From the NCBI GenBank assembly GCA_004123355.1, contig SCHM01000003.1, positions 5,909,058-5,973,057 of the forward strand: 64,000 nucleotides of DNA, given 5' to 3'. The position numbers and the translations under genes were made by a program. A model generated the notes under the pieces. That model made no database searches. It saw only the letters and a list, made by a program, of their open reading frames with translations, and was not told where the DNA came from. Positions 37,001 through 48,387 of this stretch are shown piece after piece. The DNA comes from Amphirosellinia nigrospora. Its lineage: Eukaryota > Ascomycota > Sordariomycetes > Xylariales > Xylariaceae. Position 1 is the first letter of the stretch, and every line of letters starts with the position of its first letter.

Positions 37001-38311
37001 CGCCATTACCAAAGTCAGATCCTCCCGTCGTCTTCATGAATTATGTTAGTACCGGCTCTCATACCCACTGTCGTGAATTCATTTGATTATTAACGCGACC
37101 AATAACAAGCCTACAAAACCAAGACCGACACCGAGCACAAGACCGTCGGACACACCTCGACCAACGTTGGATACTCTGGTTCACTCCATGAGTTATGTTA
37201 GTATTAGCTCTCACAATACCTCTTGTGAATCAACTACATTACTAATGGCACTGACTTTAAGCATACTCTGTCGACTGTGACGACAAGACCTTCAGAGACA
37301 TCTCTATCGGCATCGACATCTCTACTGGTGTCAACACCTCTACCATCGACACCTCTACCGGTGTCAACACCTCTGTCAGCATCAGATGTTTCAGTCGCTT
37401 TTGTATCAGAGACACCTCTACCAGTACCAGAAGCCCCAGTCGTCTTTATGGCATATGTTCGTACTAGTTCTTACAAGACCTTTCGTAAATTGAATAAATT
37501 ACTAATGCTACCTACCGTAAGCCCACGAAGCCGGCTGTAGCGACAAGATCTTTGGAGACCACACTACCTGTGTCGACACCTCTACCATCGACACCTCTAC
37601 TGGTATCAACACCTCTACCGGTGTCGACACCTCTACCATCAACATCTCTACCGGTATCGACACCTCTACCGGTATCGACACCTCTGCCATCGACACCTCT
37701 ACCAGTATCAACACCTCTGCCATCGACACCTCTACCGGTATTGACACCTCTACCATCAACACCTCTACTGGTATCAACATCTATACCGGCATCAACACCC
37801 TTGCCAGTATCAAGTGATCCAGTCGCCGTTGTGTCAGAGACACCTTTACCAGTACCAGAAGCTCCAATGATCTTTATGGCCTATGTCAGTATCAGTCCTC
37901 AAGACCTCTCATAAATCAGCCAAGTTTATTAACATGACCCGCCATAAGCCAACGAAGCCAGTCGTAACAACAAAACGGCCTTCGGAGACGCCCTTACCAG
38001 CGTCAACACCTCTACCAGTATCAACGCCCCTACCAGTGCCAGATGCTCCAGTCGTCTTCGCGTCCTATGTTAGTACCATCTCTCCCTAGACCCTCTCCTG
38101 AATCAACCAAGTTAACATGACCCACAACAAGCCCACGAGGCCACAACGTCCACGACACAGAGGGGCCCGCCTCCCCCTTACTAGTTCCTCTCGTGGTCAT
38201 CCGGGGTCATCCGGGGTCCGTGATTCTAAGGGACAGACACCGCTCGAGCTGCACGTCATCCATTACTCCGCACGAGCTGGCCAAACGGACGAGGCGCAAC
38301 TGACACGATAG
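34068..38311 (+). CDS. Mucin-like cell-surface protein with DUF7908-like domain and tandem exon modules
   Basis: ATG 34068 opens a signal peptide (MHLSLTIPYSALLACLVHA). The splice from this exon to the next, open from about 34370 (EDPVYLTVAHSK), is uncertain; a GCTAATC branch and TAG acceptors lie at 34349-34369. Later introns are clearer: 34657-34721 and 35116-35169. Exon 34722-35115 encodes a cysteine-rich domain (TECSEAQIFVLGNC, FYGGAAKFC, GPADCTPVYLPIY) that resembles fungal DUF7908. A large Ser/Thr-rich exon ending at 37044 follows, full of NST sites and internal repeats. Near 35304-35400 its frame changes by one; a 43-bp intron (35304-35346) or an indel could explain this. Then come exons 37110-37196, 37262-37456, 37522-37884, 37949-38068 and 38132-38311, all phase 0, separated by similar 63-65-bp introns. 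They repeat PTKP...STPLP...TPLPVPEAPVVFMAY. The protein probably sits in or on the cell wall, heavily O-glycosylated. There is no GPI signal at the predicted C-terminus, which is Arg-rich and unlike the rest. Confidence 0.75.
36120..36480 (+). repeat. Ser/Thr-rich coding repeats (NST units)
   Basis: The large mucin exon contains degenerate copies of a unit of roughly 35 residues, with the pattern NST..S.ES.ATSS.AGS.TNSTIT..GSS.A. Two copies are adjacent near 36270-36485. Each has N-glycosylation sequons and many Ser/Thr. Confidence 0.7.
36721..36864 (+). repeat. Duplicated Pro-rich coding repeat (GPG.FPTPP)
   Basis: Two adjacent copies of about 24 residues follow the pattern LGPG(T/S)FPTPP....S.VVTPSPLS. 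They lie within the mucin-like gene, just before its modular exons. Confidence 0.8.
37045..38131 (+). repeat. Tandem exon-intron modules
   Basis: Introns 37045-37109, 37197-37261, 37457-37521, 37885-37948 and 38069-38131 have lengths 65, 65, 65, 64 and 63 bp. Most begin GTTAGTA or close variants. Most carry a TTAYTAAY-like branch site in the last third, and all end in AAG. The flanking exons begin with PTKP-like codons and end in a tyrosine codon after VVFMA. Exon lengths 87, 195, 363 and 120 are all multiples of three. Exon 37522-37884 contains a further tandem array of STPLP units of 15-30 bp. Confidence 0.85.
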
Positions 38312-38389
38312 GTCGTACGTTTCCTGACAATAACCTGTACAGTGCGACCCGAGTTAGTAAACCAACCTCTTCACCGGAAATGCAAAGTG

Positions 38390-38770
38390 TAGTGTTATGA
38401 TCTAGGTCTTGGCGAGGCGGTATCCCGCGTTTCTACTGTACCGCCGGGGAAGGGAGCGCGGGCGACGGTCGACAAGCGCGGCTAAGACTGGCGATGGCGA
38501 TAAGGGAGGCGGTAAGCCGATTCTTGGGAGAGGGGAAACGCACCTTGACCGACACGCAAAACGACCGGGCTTACGGCCGGTCAGCACTGTATTGGAAGGA
38601 GACGCGTTTGTGGGCGGGGGCTTTTGTGAGCGTGTACACGTTGCTCGGCTTCATACGCCCGCGATTGCTTTTCGACCAGGCTTGGGACGGCTAAGGGCGG
38701 TTTCGAAAAGCCGCTCCGCTCCGTCCGTTCCTGCTCAGCTCAAGTCCGACGAAAGACTCTATACCTAACC
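38390..38770. other. GC-rich island of unknown origin
   Basis: The stretch from TGTTATGATC (about 38394) to about 38700 is much richer in G and C than its surroundings. It is followed by a markedly AT-rich 150 bp and a short open frame (38924-39130). The TG start and abrupt composition change would fit a fragment of an LTR-type or other inserted element, but I cannot find a matching end or a second copy. Two overlapping open frames here show no known motif. Confidence 0.25.
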
Positions 38771-40950
38771 TAACCTGCCCTTGGATTACCCCGGACTTTA
38801 AATCGCCTTTTCATTGACAACATCCTATTACACATCAATTCTCCACTGTATCTATTGATCTTTCATTATTACATCTTAATTATTTCGTTATAGTGTTATT
38901 ATAAAGTTTTTGACTAAAGTTTCTTGACTTCTCCGGTGCCCTGTTCTGTTACCTTGTGTCTGCGAAAGAGCCAATTAGAGATAGAATCATCGGGCGTATC
39001 CAACTCAGATCTATTAGAAGCGGGACATCTCATATCGCCCCCGCAAAGAGCCAGCGAACCTGTTCTCGATATGCACTCAAGTGAGGACGATCCACCTATC
39101 ATCGTCACAGTGCGAATAGGGTGTGATTAAACATTAGTGAAGAAGCCACTTCTAAGATGCACAGTACGTATCTAATGGCCACTTAGGCGCAAGACGCAGG
39201 TCCCCTTTCCCCTATCATCTGCCTCATTGGTAATAGGTATCCGATACCTCGACAACAACCGCCATTTCCCCGCAAACACCCACGCCCCTCATTCTTGCTT
39301 GTCTTCTACAGTATGTATGCTATGTTAGGTCCCAGAGAATTCACGGATGCCAAGCAGACCTACTGTAGCTTATGTGAGTTCACAGTCCCCGTTCCGAATG
39401 CTGAATGGTTCATCTCTCTTTTGTTGTTGTCCGCACTCTAAAATCTCATGCATTCCCTTTTAACCTTAGTTACTTACTGTAAATATCTATCTAACCTATA
39501 TATGTACACTAGACTGAAGTTTCCCCGCCCCAGACTCCGGGTACACCAGATTGGTAGCTAGTTACCCGCAGCTATCTTGGTTCTAGCGAGGCTTTACACT
39601 AGTCACCTCGAACTAGCCAACTGGTTGATTCGTCACATCCCACTTAACCTTCCCCGGAAGACGCTAGAACCCTAGATGCCTACCTAATGGGTATCAGCTT
39701 TCGCGTACTTACGCCTTTCCACACGTGAGTCTGTGAGTATTACTTACCTGCGTCAGACAAGCTACACACCACACACGAGAACTGTGTAGCATCGGATCGG
39801 TGTCTCGTGGTTAGGTTCCATTGCTAGCTAGGGCACGGGTATCTCAATCTTAGCGTGAGCCATGTTAAGACGAGGCGAGCAGAGTGAGTGCAGTGCCTTA
39901 GCCAGCCTCCCTCGTTTACCCCAGAACCCACAACGGGGCGCCGGATCTGGCAGCAAGCAATATGCTTACCGCGTTTGGGCCAGCTGGTCCCCACGTTGAT
40001 TGGCGTGTCACCTTGCATCCGGTTAGTCCAATGATGTTGATATGTTGTACGACCTCACTCCCTGTCTCCCCTCCCTTACAGAGGTCAGGTCAGCTCGGAT
40101 CCTGGTAGTTGGGCCGAAGTGGCAGTGTCAGCTACACCAGCACGAGGGAATGATTCTATCTTTGGGCTTGGATGCTGTGCACAGCATGAAATCATCCAAC
40201 GATGCTGTTGTGAGATGAGCAATTAATTAAGTGTCTGTGCCCGACCGGCAAGGATTATGCTGTCGGCCTCTCTCTCTCTCTACTCTAGAAGTTTCCCCGT
40301 CAGACCGGTGCCCGCCGAGGATAACCTGTTTGCTTGCTTACTTGCGTGACATATGATCATGCTCACTAAAAGAATCACTCAGAAGACGACAGAGAGGTAA
40401 GAATACCGAAATATTGATAATCTATGAAATTTTGTAGCTTTCTATGTGTGCTTGTGCTCCTTTTTTGGTTTCCCCATGTAACCTTCCCCTCCCTTAAGAT
40501 ATCGTGGTGGCCATTTTGCCCTGCCCGACCGATGCCCGACCGAAAAATTGGTCCCTTGATGGAGGCTGATGCCCAAAGAAAGACACCCGTTGCCGGGTTT
40601 GGTTTGTCCTTTTGCCTTGGTTCTAATGCCTCTTTTTTCTACACGGTAACATAAGATACAATATGTGATAGGACAATAAAAGAAAATGATAATAGTAGAT
40701 AGGGCCGACAGGCAGGCAGGCAGGCTGGCTGGCACGCTGATATCAACTTGTCGCGTCGATGGCTTGGCTCAATCTCTCCTCCTCCTTAATTTCAAGCTCA
40801 TGCCAAGAGCTTCGCGATGTGGTCGAACAGGTGGTATCGTATGCAAAGAATCAAAGTATGCCCCGCCAAGATATCGCTCGTGGGTTCGGATTAATAGAAC
40901 AATGAAAAGAATAAACAAATGAAAAGGTGTGACCTGTGCTCCCATCGTCG

Positions 40951-40974
40951 CAACGCAACGCAACGCAACGCAAT
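40951..40974. repeat. (CAACG)n microsatellite
   Basis: About five perfect tandem copies of a pentanucleotide lie about 150 bp downstream of the coiled-coil gene's stop. The location suggests it is in or near the 3' UTR. Confidence 0.85.
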
Positions 40975-41127
40975 ATAGCACAAGGTAAATACATGATCGT
41001 CCATGATCGTCGTAGGCATCGTCGTAGTCATCATCATCATCAAAACACCTAAATCGTACTCCTTCTCATACAACAACAACAACAGTAATTAGTGATTTAT
41101 CCGCTGAACCCCCAGCATCCGTAATAG

Positions 41128-43932
41128 TCACTCGCCCTTGGCCTTCTCCTTCGCCAGGGCGTCGCGCGTCGTAATGTAGACGTGGCCTCCCTTCTCGGAC
41201 GGGTTCCGGACAAAGAGGAGTCCGTTCGAGGGCGAGCGCCCATGTCTCTTGGACGGCGGCGCGCGGGAGTTGCTGCGGCTGGGCGGCCGGTTCTGCCGGG
41301 TGTCGGCTGCGTTCTGCATGTCGCGGATCTGCCCGCTCAGTCTCTCAATCTGATCTCTCAGGCCTGGAATTAGGCTCGCTTCGCCTTGCGCGATAGCGAT
41401 TTGCCCCTCAAGGTCAGATTTAGCCTGTGAGAGCTCTGTGTTGGCTTGTTCGAGTGTGGGGACCTGGTCAGCCTTGCCCTGAAGGGTGTTGGCGCGCGCC
41501 TCTAGGTCAGCGTTGGCTTGTGCTAGGGTAGTCGCCCGGTCGGCCTCGGCCTGGAGGTTGGATAATTGTGCCTCCAAGTCGGCTTTCTCCCCCTTCAACC
41601 TCACTAGTGCGGGCGAGCCGTCCTCAAGCTCTTTCACCTGCGCCTCCATTTGCGCCTTCTCGCCTTGTAGGGAGTCGCGAGCCGCTTGTGTTATGTCGAG
41701 GTTTGCCTGTAAAGTCTTGATCTTGTCGTCAAGCGCAGCGTGCTCGCCTTGGAGCTTTTCTATCTCTGCTGCCTTTTCGGTTTGAAGCCGATCGAGGTCT
41801 GCGGCTTTCTGCGTGAGGTCGCCGTTTTGAGTCTTAAGTTGCTCGTGGTCGGATACGAGGGTCGAGTGCGTGGCTTGTAGGCCTGTGAGCTCTCCTTGTA
41901 CAGTGACCAGGTTGGCCTCGACCTCAATCAGCTTCCTCTCAACTTCAAGGCGCTGTGTTGCAAGCGCAATATTGGCATTCTTAGCACCGGCCAACTCTGT
42001 TATGAGACCGTCGACAGTAGATTGCTTGTTGTCAAGCTCGGCCTGCCATGCGGCTCCTCTCTTCTCCATTTCGTCCTTTGTCTCGGCAATCTCCTTGCCG
42101 AGTTCCTCCTTAGCTGCTGCAAGTTGATTCTCAAGATCGATATTGGCCGCTTCGCTGGCTTCGATTTTTTGCAGCAGCTCTTCTCTTTCTGCCTTGTGGG
42201 CCTCAAGTTGAGTTTCTAGGATCGCCTTAGTATCTTCAAGCTGCTTCCCCAACTCGTTCTTCGTATCCTTGAGTTCCTTTTCTAAGGCATCCTTAGTAGC
42301 TTGTAGTTGATTTCCTAGGTCGTTTGTCGTAGTCTCGAGCTGTTTCTCTAGCTCTTCCTTTTCAGCAATTAGCTGCTTTTGTATTTCGTCCTTCTCGGCT
42401 AGGAGCTGCTTCTCTAGGTTATCCCTTTCCGCCGATAGTCGCTTCACTATTTCGGCTTTATCAAGTGATAAACTCTTCTGTAAATCGCCTTTGGTCGCCC
42501 TTTCTGAAGCGAGCGCATCCTCCAAGTCCTTCGTGACTACCTCGAAGTCGGCAATTTGTGCCCTGAGAACTACGACGCTCTGTTCCAAATTGGTGATCTT
42601 GCCCTGAAGTCCCCAGTTCCCTACTTTGGCTTGGTCAAGGGAAACTTGGAGCTTCTTCTGTTGCTCTTCAGCTGCATTCCTTTCGTCCTGGGCAGGCTGC
42701 TTCATCTCCCTCAGCACCTTGAGCTGCACTTGGTATTGCTTGGATAAGGCTTGTAGGTCGTCGCGCTCTACGGTGAGGCTCTTGAGTTTTTCGTCGCTAA
42801 TAGTGACCTTTTGCTCCAATGTATTTGTTGCAAGCTCGAATTTCGCGATATGCTGTCGGAGGACTTCGTCTTGCTCTTGTTGTTTCTGTTCTCGATCAGA
42901 CATGTCCTTCTCGAGGTTGGCAAGCTTGTTCTCGGCATCGCTGTGGGCTTGCTTGAGACAGTCGCGCTCCTTCTCTACTTCCATGAGCACCGACTTCTGC
43001 CATTCGAAGTTGCTACGGAACTCATCGAACAACTTCCGCTGCTCCTCTAGATCTCGAAGGATGAGCTCCTTGGTGTTGCGTTCCTGGTTCAATGCTCGCA
43101 CAACTTGTCTGTTCTCGAACACCTTCTCGGAAAGCTCGTCTGATGCGTCATCAAGTCTTCGGACAAGTTGTTTCCGTGCGAGTTGAAGATCTTCCGCGTC
43201 GCTCTCCAGCTGTTCAAGCTTGTGGACTAGTTCCCGGCCGGGGATTCTGGCTAGCTGCATGGATTGAGCTTCTGAGGGTGCTGTCTTGTTAGGCATGATC
43301 TGGATGTGTATGGTCTTTTTCCTTCTGCTAGACTGCGATGGGCCTTGGTCACCTCGGAACCCGACACTTCCGACGCTGTAGATGTACGCGTCCGCGGCCG
43401 TGATCTCACCCGACTCACGGTGGTCGGCAGCGACACTGGTCGAACATGTCTCCTAATGTGCACTGATTGTCTACTTCGCTTGACATCTGAGTAGTCTGAC
43501 GATGCCACACTGGTGGCTTGTGTGTTGACAGATAGTTCAGAGGAGGTTGAATTGACGTCTGTCTCGCCGTCGTATCCATTGCCATAGTTGCTATCGGAGG
43601 CGTAGTATGTCGGTGAACGCACAGGCGAATGCAGTGGTGCTTGATGTGTTTCTACGGTTCTTGGTACTCTGTAGAATCTTGCAGCAAGGCGCTCCTCTTG
43701 CTGACGATTGGGAGAGTTCTTGAGAATGCCTTTAGGAGGTTTCGGCTGCTGTGATGATGAGTTGTTGTTGTGTGTTGTATGTGTATGTGGTGTCTGTATC
43801 TGAGGCTGCTCCTGCTGGTCTCGACCTCGACCGTTGTCTGGATGGGACTTCAAGGTAGGGTGTGGGAAAGCCACCGGGCATTGAGGGTGCCATCTCCCTC
43901 GGCCACATTGAGAGTTCAATGCTGTTGTCCAT
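41128..43932 (-). CDS. Long coiled-coil protein with hendecad repeats, two exons
   Basis: Exon 2 (43332-41128, 735 codons) is joined by an 86-bp GTGAGT...GCAG intron (43418-43333) to an N-terminal exon ending at 43419; both sides are phase 0. The N-terminal region is low complexity: PKPPKGILKNSP, Ser/Thr stretches and basic HIRRHVRP. The start is unsettled. ATG 43932 (MDNSIELSMWPREM, good Kozak) needs one base less near 43860, in a CCC run. ATG 43919 is in frame without change but looks less natural. Exon 2 is almost all coiled coil (Glu/Lys/Gln/Leu rich), with eight or so tandem 11-residue repeats at 42432-42169. The end is basic and then conserved-looking (KRHGRSPSNGLLFVRNP...GGHVYITTRDALAKEK). 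It could be a scaffold or septal/cytoskeletal protein, but I cannot name the family. Confidence 0.78.
42169..42432 (-). repeat. 33-bp coding repeats (hendecad coiled coil)
   Basis: Successive 11-residue units read like AERDNLEKQLL, AEKDEIQKQLI, AEKEELEKQLE, then ATKDALEKELK, DTKNELGKQLE and DTKAILETQLE. Hydrophobic residues recur at the same unit positions, as in right-handed or straight coiled coils. Confidence 0.8.
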
Positions 43933-46900
43933 TGTGAATGATAAGGTGATGGTGATGATGTTGATGATGTCGATGTATTATATCGGTGTTGATTATTTGT
44001 CGTATTCTGGCTCGACTTGGCTGATGTTGTTGATGATTAGTGAAGATGGTGAAGGGCGGCCAATGTGGACTGATAGTTCTACTTGGTGTGAATAATAGGA
44101 GAAGAAGTAAGTGTCTGCCTTTGGCATTTCGATGATATTTTCTTCAAGGGCGAGACAGTGTGAGGCGTGTGAGTAGACGTCGTTGTTTAAGCAGGCTTAG
44201 ATGCAGGCGGACGAAAGAGGCTGATGCGCTACGTCAAGAAGGAGGCCGGAACACAACGAACAGAAATACAGATGTACGAGGTACATGTTGCATGAGGAAA
44301 CGGGCCAATGATACCTAGAGAACATGTGCTTTGTTGGGTGTGACTATGCCTGAGTTGGCAAGGATCTCACGAGAGAGCCTTTGACGGATTGCTGTGCCTG
44401 AGTCACTGTGAGGCGCCCAATCAACCAGTTGAACGTTTTCAAACGCCCCAAATCGAAGACCCTTTTTTTTCTGTGGTTTTTTGTTCCCTCCCTTTTTCTC
44501 TTTGGTCATTCGCCGTCTGGACGCAAGACAGGGACTCCTCGCCCACGTTGGGCGTTGGGCATGAATGCATCCCCCCAGCGACCCAATTGACCCAATTGGC
44601 CGCTATAAGGCCCCAATTGCCACCTGCTGCCAAATCATAGCGACAGGCACATTTTTCCAGGCCGCTTCCAATTCCAACACAGGCAACACAGGGCATTAAA
44701 AACTGTCGTTGGGCAATCGGATGACGTCGCGCCGTCGCATCCACCTATGGGACCCTATGGGAAGACCTATGGGTGTGCTCCCCCAACAAGCACCTCAGCC
44801 AGAACCAGCGGGAACCACCAGACAAGCCAAACAGGCCATGCATGCCCTGCGTGTGATATTGACCTTGGATGACTGGCCCCCTATTCGCGTAGCAAAACTC
44901 GTGCTGCTCTAGATCCCACACGTTAACCGGGCAGGACGCTGACCTCAGACAAATCATGGCAACCCAATTCAGTACACGACGGTGTGTCGCCATGTGCCAA
45001 GACCCGTGGCGGTGCGACTTATACAATTTGTCCAGAGCCTATTAATTTCGCCGCCTGCTTGCAGAATGCAAAATGTAGAATGCGCACAAACATCATGAAA
45101 ATGAAAAATGAGCCACATGATAATTGAGCTCCATTGGCTGTGAGAGACGGCAGGTCGCAGATTATCAGAACTTTACAGTGGAATGCGCTCAGACGGCTAC
45201 TGACACCGCCAACTTCCCACCACCTTCTACTCAGGATAAGTACTCTGGGTGTCTATTCAAGATGTCTACAGGTAGATAGTAATTGACTATCAGAAATGGT
45301 TATACTCCCTGACTGGGGTACGTAGAGCTCGCTCTCCACCCACCAAGAAACCTAATTCAATTCTATCCCGACGCCCTCGTTGAAGAATCCCCGGCCTCGA
45401 CTACGCCACCATCACGGAAGGCTACGAATGAGCTTATTAGTCTAATGCATCGATTGACGGCGGCGAGAGCCGATCATACAATGAAATAGGAATAACTGAC
45501 TCGCAAGGCGTTGTGTCTATAACATTATATACTCAATCACATCCGCGAATGGAGTTGTTGGCGAGTTATTGGTTACTCTCGACGTCGGATTTGACCAATG
45601 AAGGCACCCTTGAAAAGTTGTTGTCTGGTTGTCTTGTTCCACTAACTTCTAGGCCACATAAAGTCCGACCCCATTGCTCCTTTACCCTTCCGAGCCTTCT
45701 GATCCACCTTTGCATCAATGGTACATATGCAGCTGATGTGTGTGTACCCCTGAAAATGGCTTCGTGGACTGCTGAGAGCGCGTTGACGAAGCCTGGTGAC
45801 CACCTGACCCTGACTACTTGAACCAATTGGTTAAAGGTCGTTCCAACCTCCTGTGATAGACCTCGTAAGCGTTTGGGAACTTCTTCTCATTAGTCCGATG
45901 TTCAGAATGTTCTGCATTGTCTGTGTGTATTCCTGCATAATGTTGCGAGCAAGCTTCGCCGAGTTATGGTTTCCGAGATTTTTTTATATCTAGCCCAACA
46001 ACTTGGTTGTCTGGTTAATCCCACCAAACTTGTTGAATGGCAACAGAATGAGGAACATAATATCTTTTCTGTCGGTGAGCTTCACAATATGAGAATGCCA
46101 AGCTGTCTGTTCAATAAACCCGCGAGGACATCCAGCATAACAACATGCTAGCCATGTTTGCCTACCTTAGGTATGCAGTGCACATACCCGGATTTAATCA
46201 CGCGAGTTAGATATCATACACTTTGCTATGTAAACAACCAACCATAATTGACATGGTGTTAATTTAGTGATTAGTGAGCTGACATGGCTCAACAACTAAC
46301 ACAAACGCACTTCTCGGATATGTGGGCGGTATGTCATGCAATAATCTTAGCTCAAACATAGGTTGATTTCATATAGAAAAAATAGAAACAAATAGAGCCT
46401 GGCTATTGGCAAGTGCTGCATATGAAGCTGATGTTTGTTCTAAACTCAGATATTACTACCTCGAAACCATCACTCCCGAACTTTAACTACACACCTTTGC
46501 TATGCTCCAGGCAACCATCCGAGAAAACACCCCCTGGACTACTAGGCATACGGCTTATCGATACACACATGCCTCTGTTTTGATTTTTGAGATTGCGAAA
46601 AATGACACACGGTTCAGTGTTTATTCTCTCGTAGATGCAGCAAGTTTACCTATATATTCCACGAAACTTGATATATAGCCAAGGAACTAATTTTCAAATA
46701 AAGCATAAACCGGCTTGTATGACTTGTGCGCCTGTGCTTGTTTGATGAAATTATGGCAGAGGAACTGGGTGTAGTTAGCCAGATATACTCATACGGCCCG
46801 GTCTCTGAATCATAGACCCGCACGCGCTTGCTTGCATTTGTCTCTTGCCGCTATTAGAGTTCCCATCTCAAAATAACACGTTGCCAGTTCATTGCAATGA

Positions 46901-47509
46901 CTTCCATCGAGAAAATTCTGCAAACAACAATCAAGGTGTAAGCGTATTTTTCCGACGTACTGCACTCGAGTGCCCTTTATTCTCCAAGGCTTGTACGGGA
47001 TGCGTGTTGTTTTATTCTCGACGGTCTAGAACTAGAACACGAGGCTGTGCGTGACCGACTTAATTTACAAGTTCGCCACATGAGCCCCTGTTTTCGGTAC
47101 CGGGGCTGGTTAAAGGTTGAAGAAGATACGGATACAGTGCTGTCTCCCGTCTAGATTAGTTGGTTGGTTGATGATGGAGCTCGTATTGATTACCTGTCCT
47201 TGCTGAGTTGGAACTTGTTTGATATGGATACTTCGCTGCAGGGATCCCGTCATCTCAAAGTTTGTGAATCATGTGATTTACCTTTTCCATTGATAGTCCT
47301 TACTTGAGCTAAGATAGCTACTGCAGTCTGATAATACTGTCTTTTACGGCGGAGTGTGGCTTAATACTGAGTTAGGTGTTTTGCACAGGAAGAACTAAGT
47401 CTTTGAAGCTAGAAACCATTGTTTTAATCTTGTTTTTTCTTTCTATTCTCAACCTATCTTAAGGTGAGCATACGCATCCATCACTCTTTCCCATTACATC
47501 CCACACCGT
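43933..47509. other. Gene-free interval
   Basis: The left part is the promoter of the coiled-coil gene. Small tandem words occur at 44571-44602 (CCCAATTG, three times) and 44748-44775 (CCTATGGG, three times). No gene, RNA or transposon feature could be supported. Confidence 0.5.
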
Positions 47510-48387
47510 TCATGGCCCTGCCCTGAATAACTGCGGAAATGTTTGCCTCAGCTCATCCAAATGTTTAATTTGGTGTTTGGAGGCTTTTCTACAGGAATGG
47601 GAACCCCTTCCTCGACCAAATGTACGCTATTCCATCCCAGCTTTTCGGCCATGCTGCAGTTGTTGTAGTTGTCATCTAGTAATAATGTTAACAGAGAGGC
47701 CGTTTAGAGTAGCGCTCTCGAGCACGCTTACCAACGAAATAACAGTCGTCCATATTGTGAGCACCTGCCTCCATCATGGCCTTGGCAAACATTTCCTCCT
47801 GCGGCTTGCTCACAAACGGGAGCGTGGTGTAATCACAGAAGGTGATACCATCAAACATGTGGTCGATCTTTAGTAATTTCACCACTCGCCGGGCGTGGTT
47901 GACGTATGCATTGGTGAATAGCCATAGTTTCACTTTGCTTCGGTCTATGTCTTGGAGCAGATGAATGAGGTCGATTCGCGCATGAATAAGCTCATCCAGA
48001 GGCAGAGCATCATCGACTTCAGAGTTGAAGTGCAGAGGGTCAACCTCATGATGCCGCATCAGACCACCGATAGCCAGGCCATAATTCTGATAGTATTGCC
48101 TGTGGAGTGCGATCGCCTCTTCAGGTGAGAGGCTGAGGTTCCTTTCGAAGTAGGCGTGGATCAAGTCGGCCATGCGTTGGTGAACTTTGGCACCTGGGCT
48201 GTTTGTTAGCTCAAAGATATCGCCTCTCAAGTGAATCCATGAGAACTAACTTGCGGGATAAAGACAATTATCGATATCGCTACAATTTTCGTTAGGATTG
48301 GCAATGAGCTGGGGCACTGAGTTTCAACAGGGCGCCTCACAAGAAAAAAACCTTCTTCGGCTCAGCAGGATACTCTTCGGGCGCCAT
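47510..48387 (-). CDS. HAD hydrolase, pyrimidine 5'-nucleotidase (SDT1/PHM8-like), four exons
   Basis: Exons 48387-48341, 48279-48251, 48193-47732 and 47675 onward give about 234 residues. All four HAD motifs are visible: FFDIDNCLYP (nucleophile D17, general acid D19), LWLFTNAYVN (motif II Thr), VSKPQEEMF (motif III Lys) and YFVDDNYNN (motif IV). The helical cap lies between residues 25 and about 110. The family dephosphorylates pyrimidine nucleotides or lysophosphatidate. In the last exon, as written, the frame runs into a stop at 47548 after KPPNTK. One missing base near 47567 would restore the usual ending (QIKHLDELRQTFPQLF) with a stop at 47510. Intron 3 uses the CCCAG acceptor, which gives LYPASAKVH as in relatives. 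Three 10-bp repeats lie just upstream of the ATG. Confidence 0.88.

Larger units (their letters stand above)
38312..41127. other. Gene-free interval including a GC-rich island
   Basis: No gene is supported. It contains the GC-rich island listed separately, a CT run at 40267-40281, a (CAACG)5 array at 40951-40974 and the 3' flank of the coiled-coil gene. Confidence 0.5.

Noticed and set aside
42626-43186. Plus-strand Ser/Cys-rich frame opposite the coiled-coil gene
   Set aside because: It is the mirror of a Glu/Lys-rich coding strand.
43333-43418. Frame change between N-terminal and main part of the coiled-coil gene taken as an indel
   Set aside because: A GTGAGT...GCAG intron with phase 0 on both sides explains it fully.
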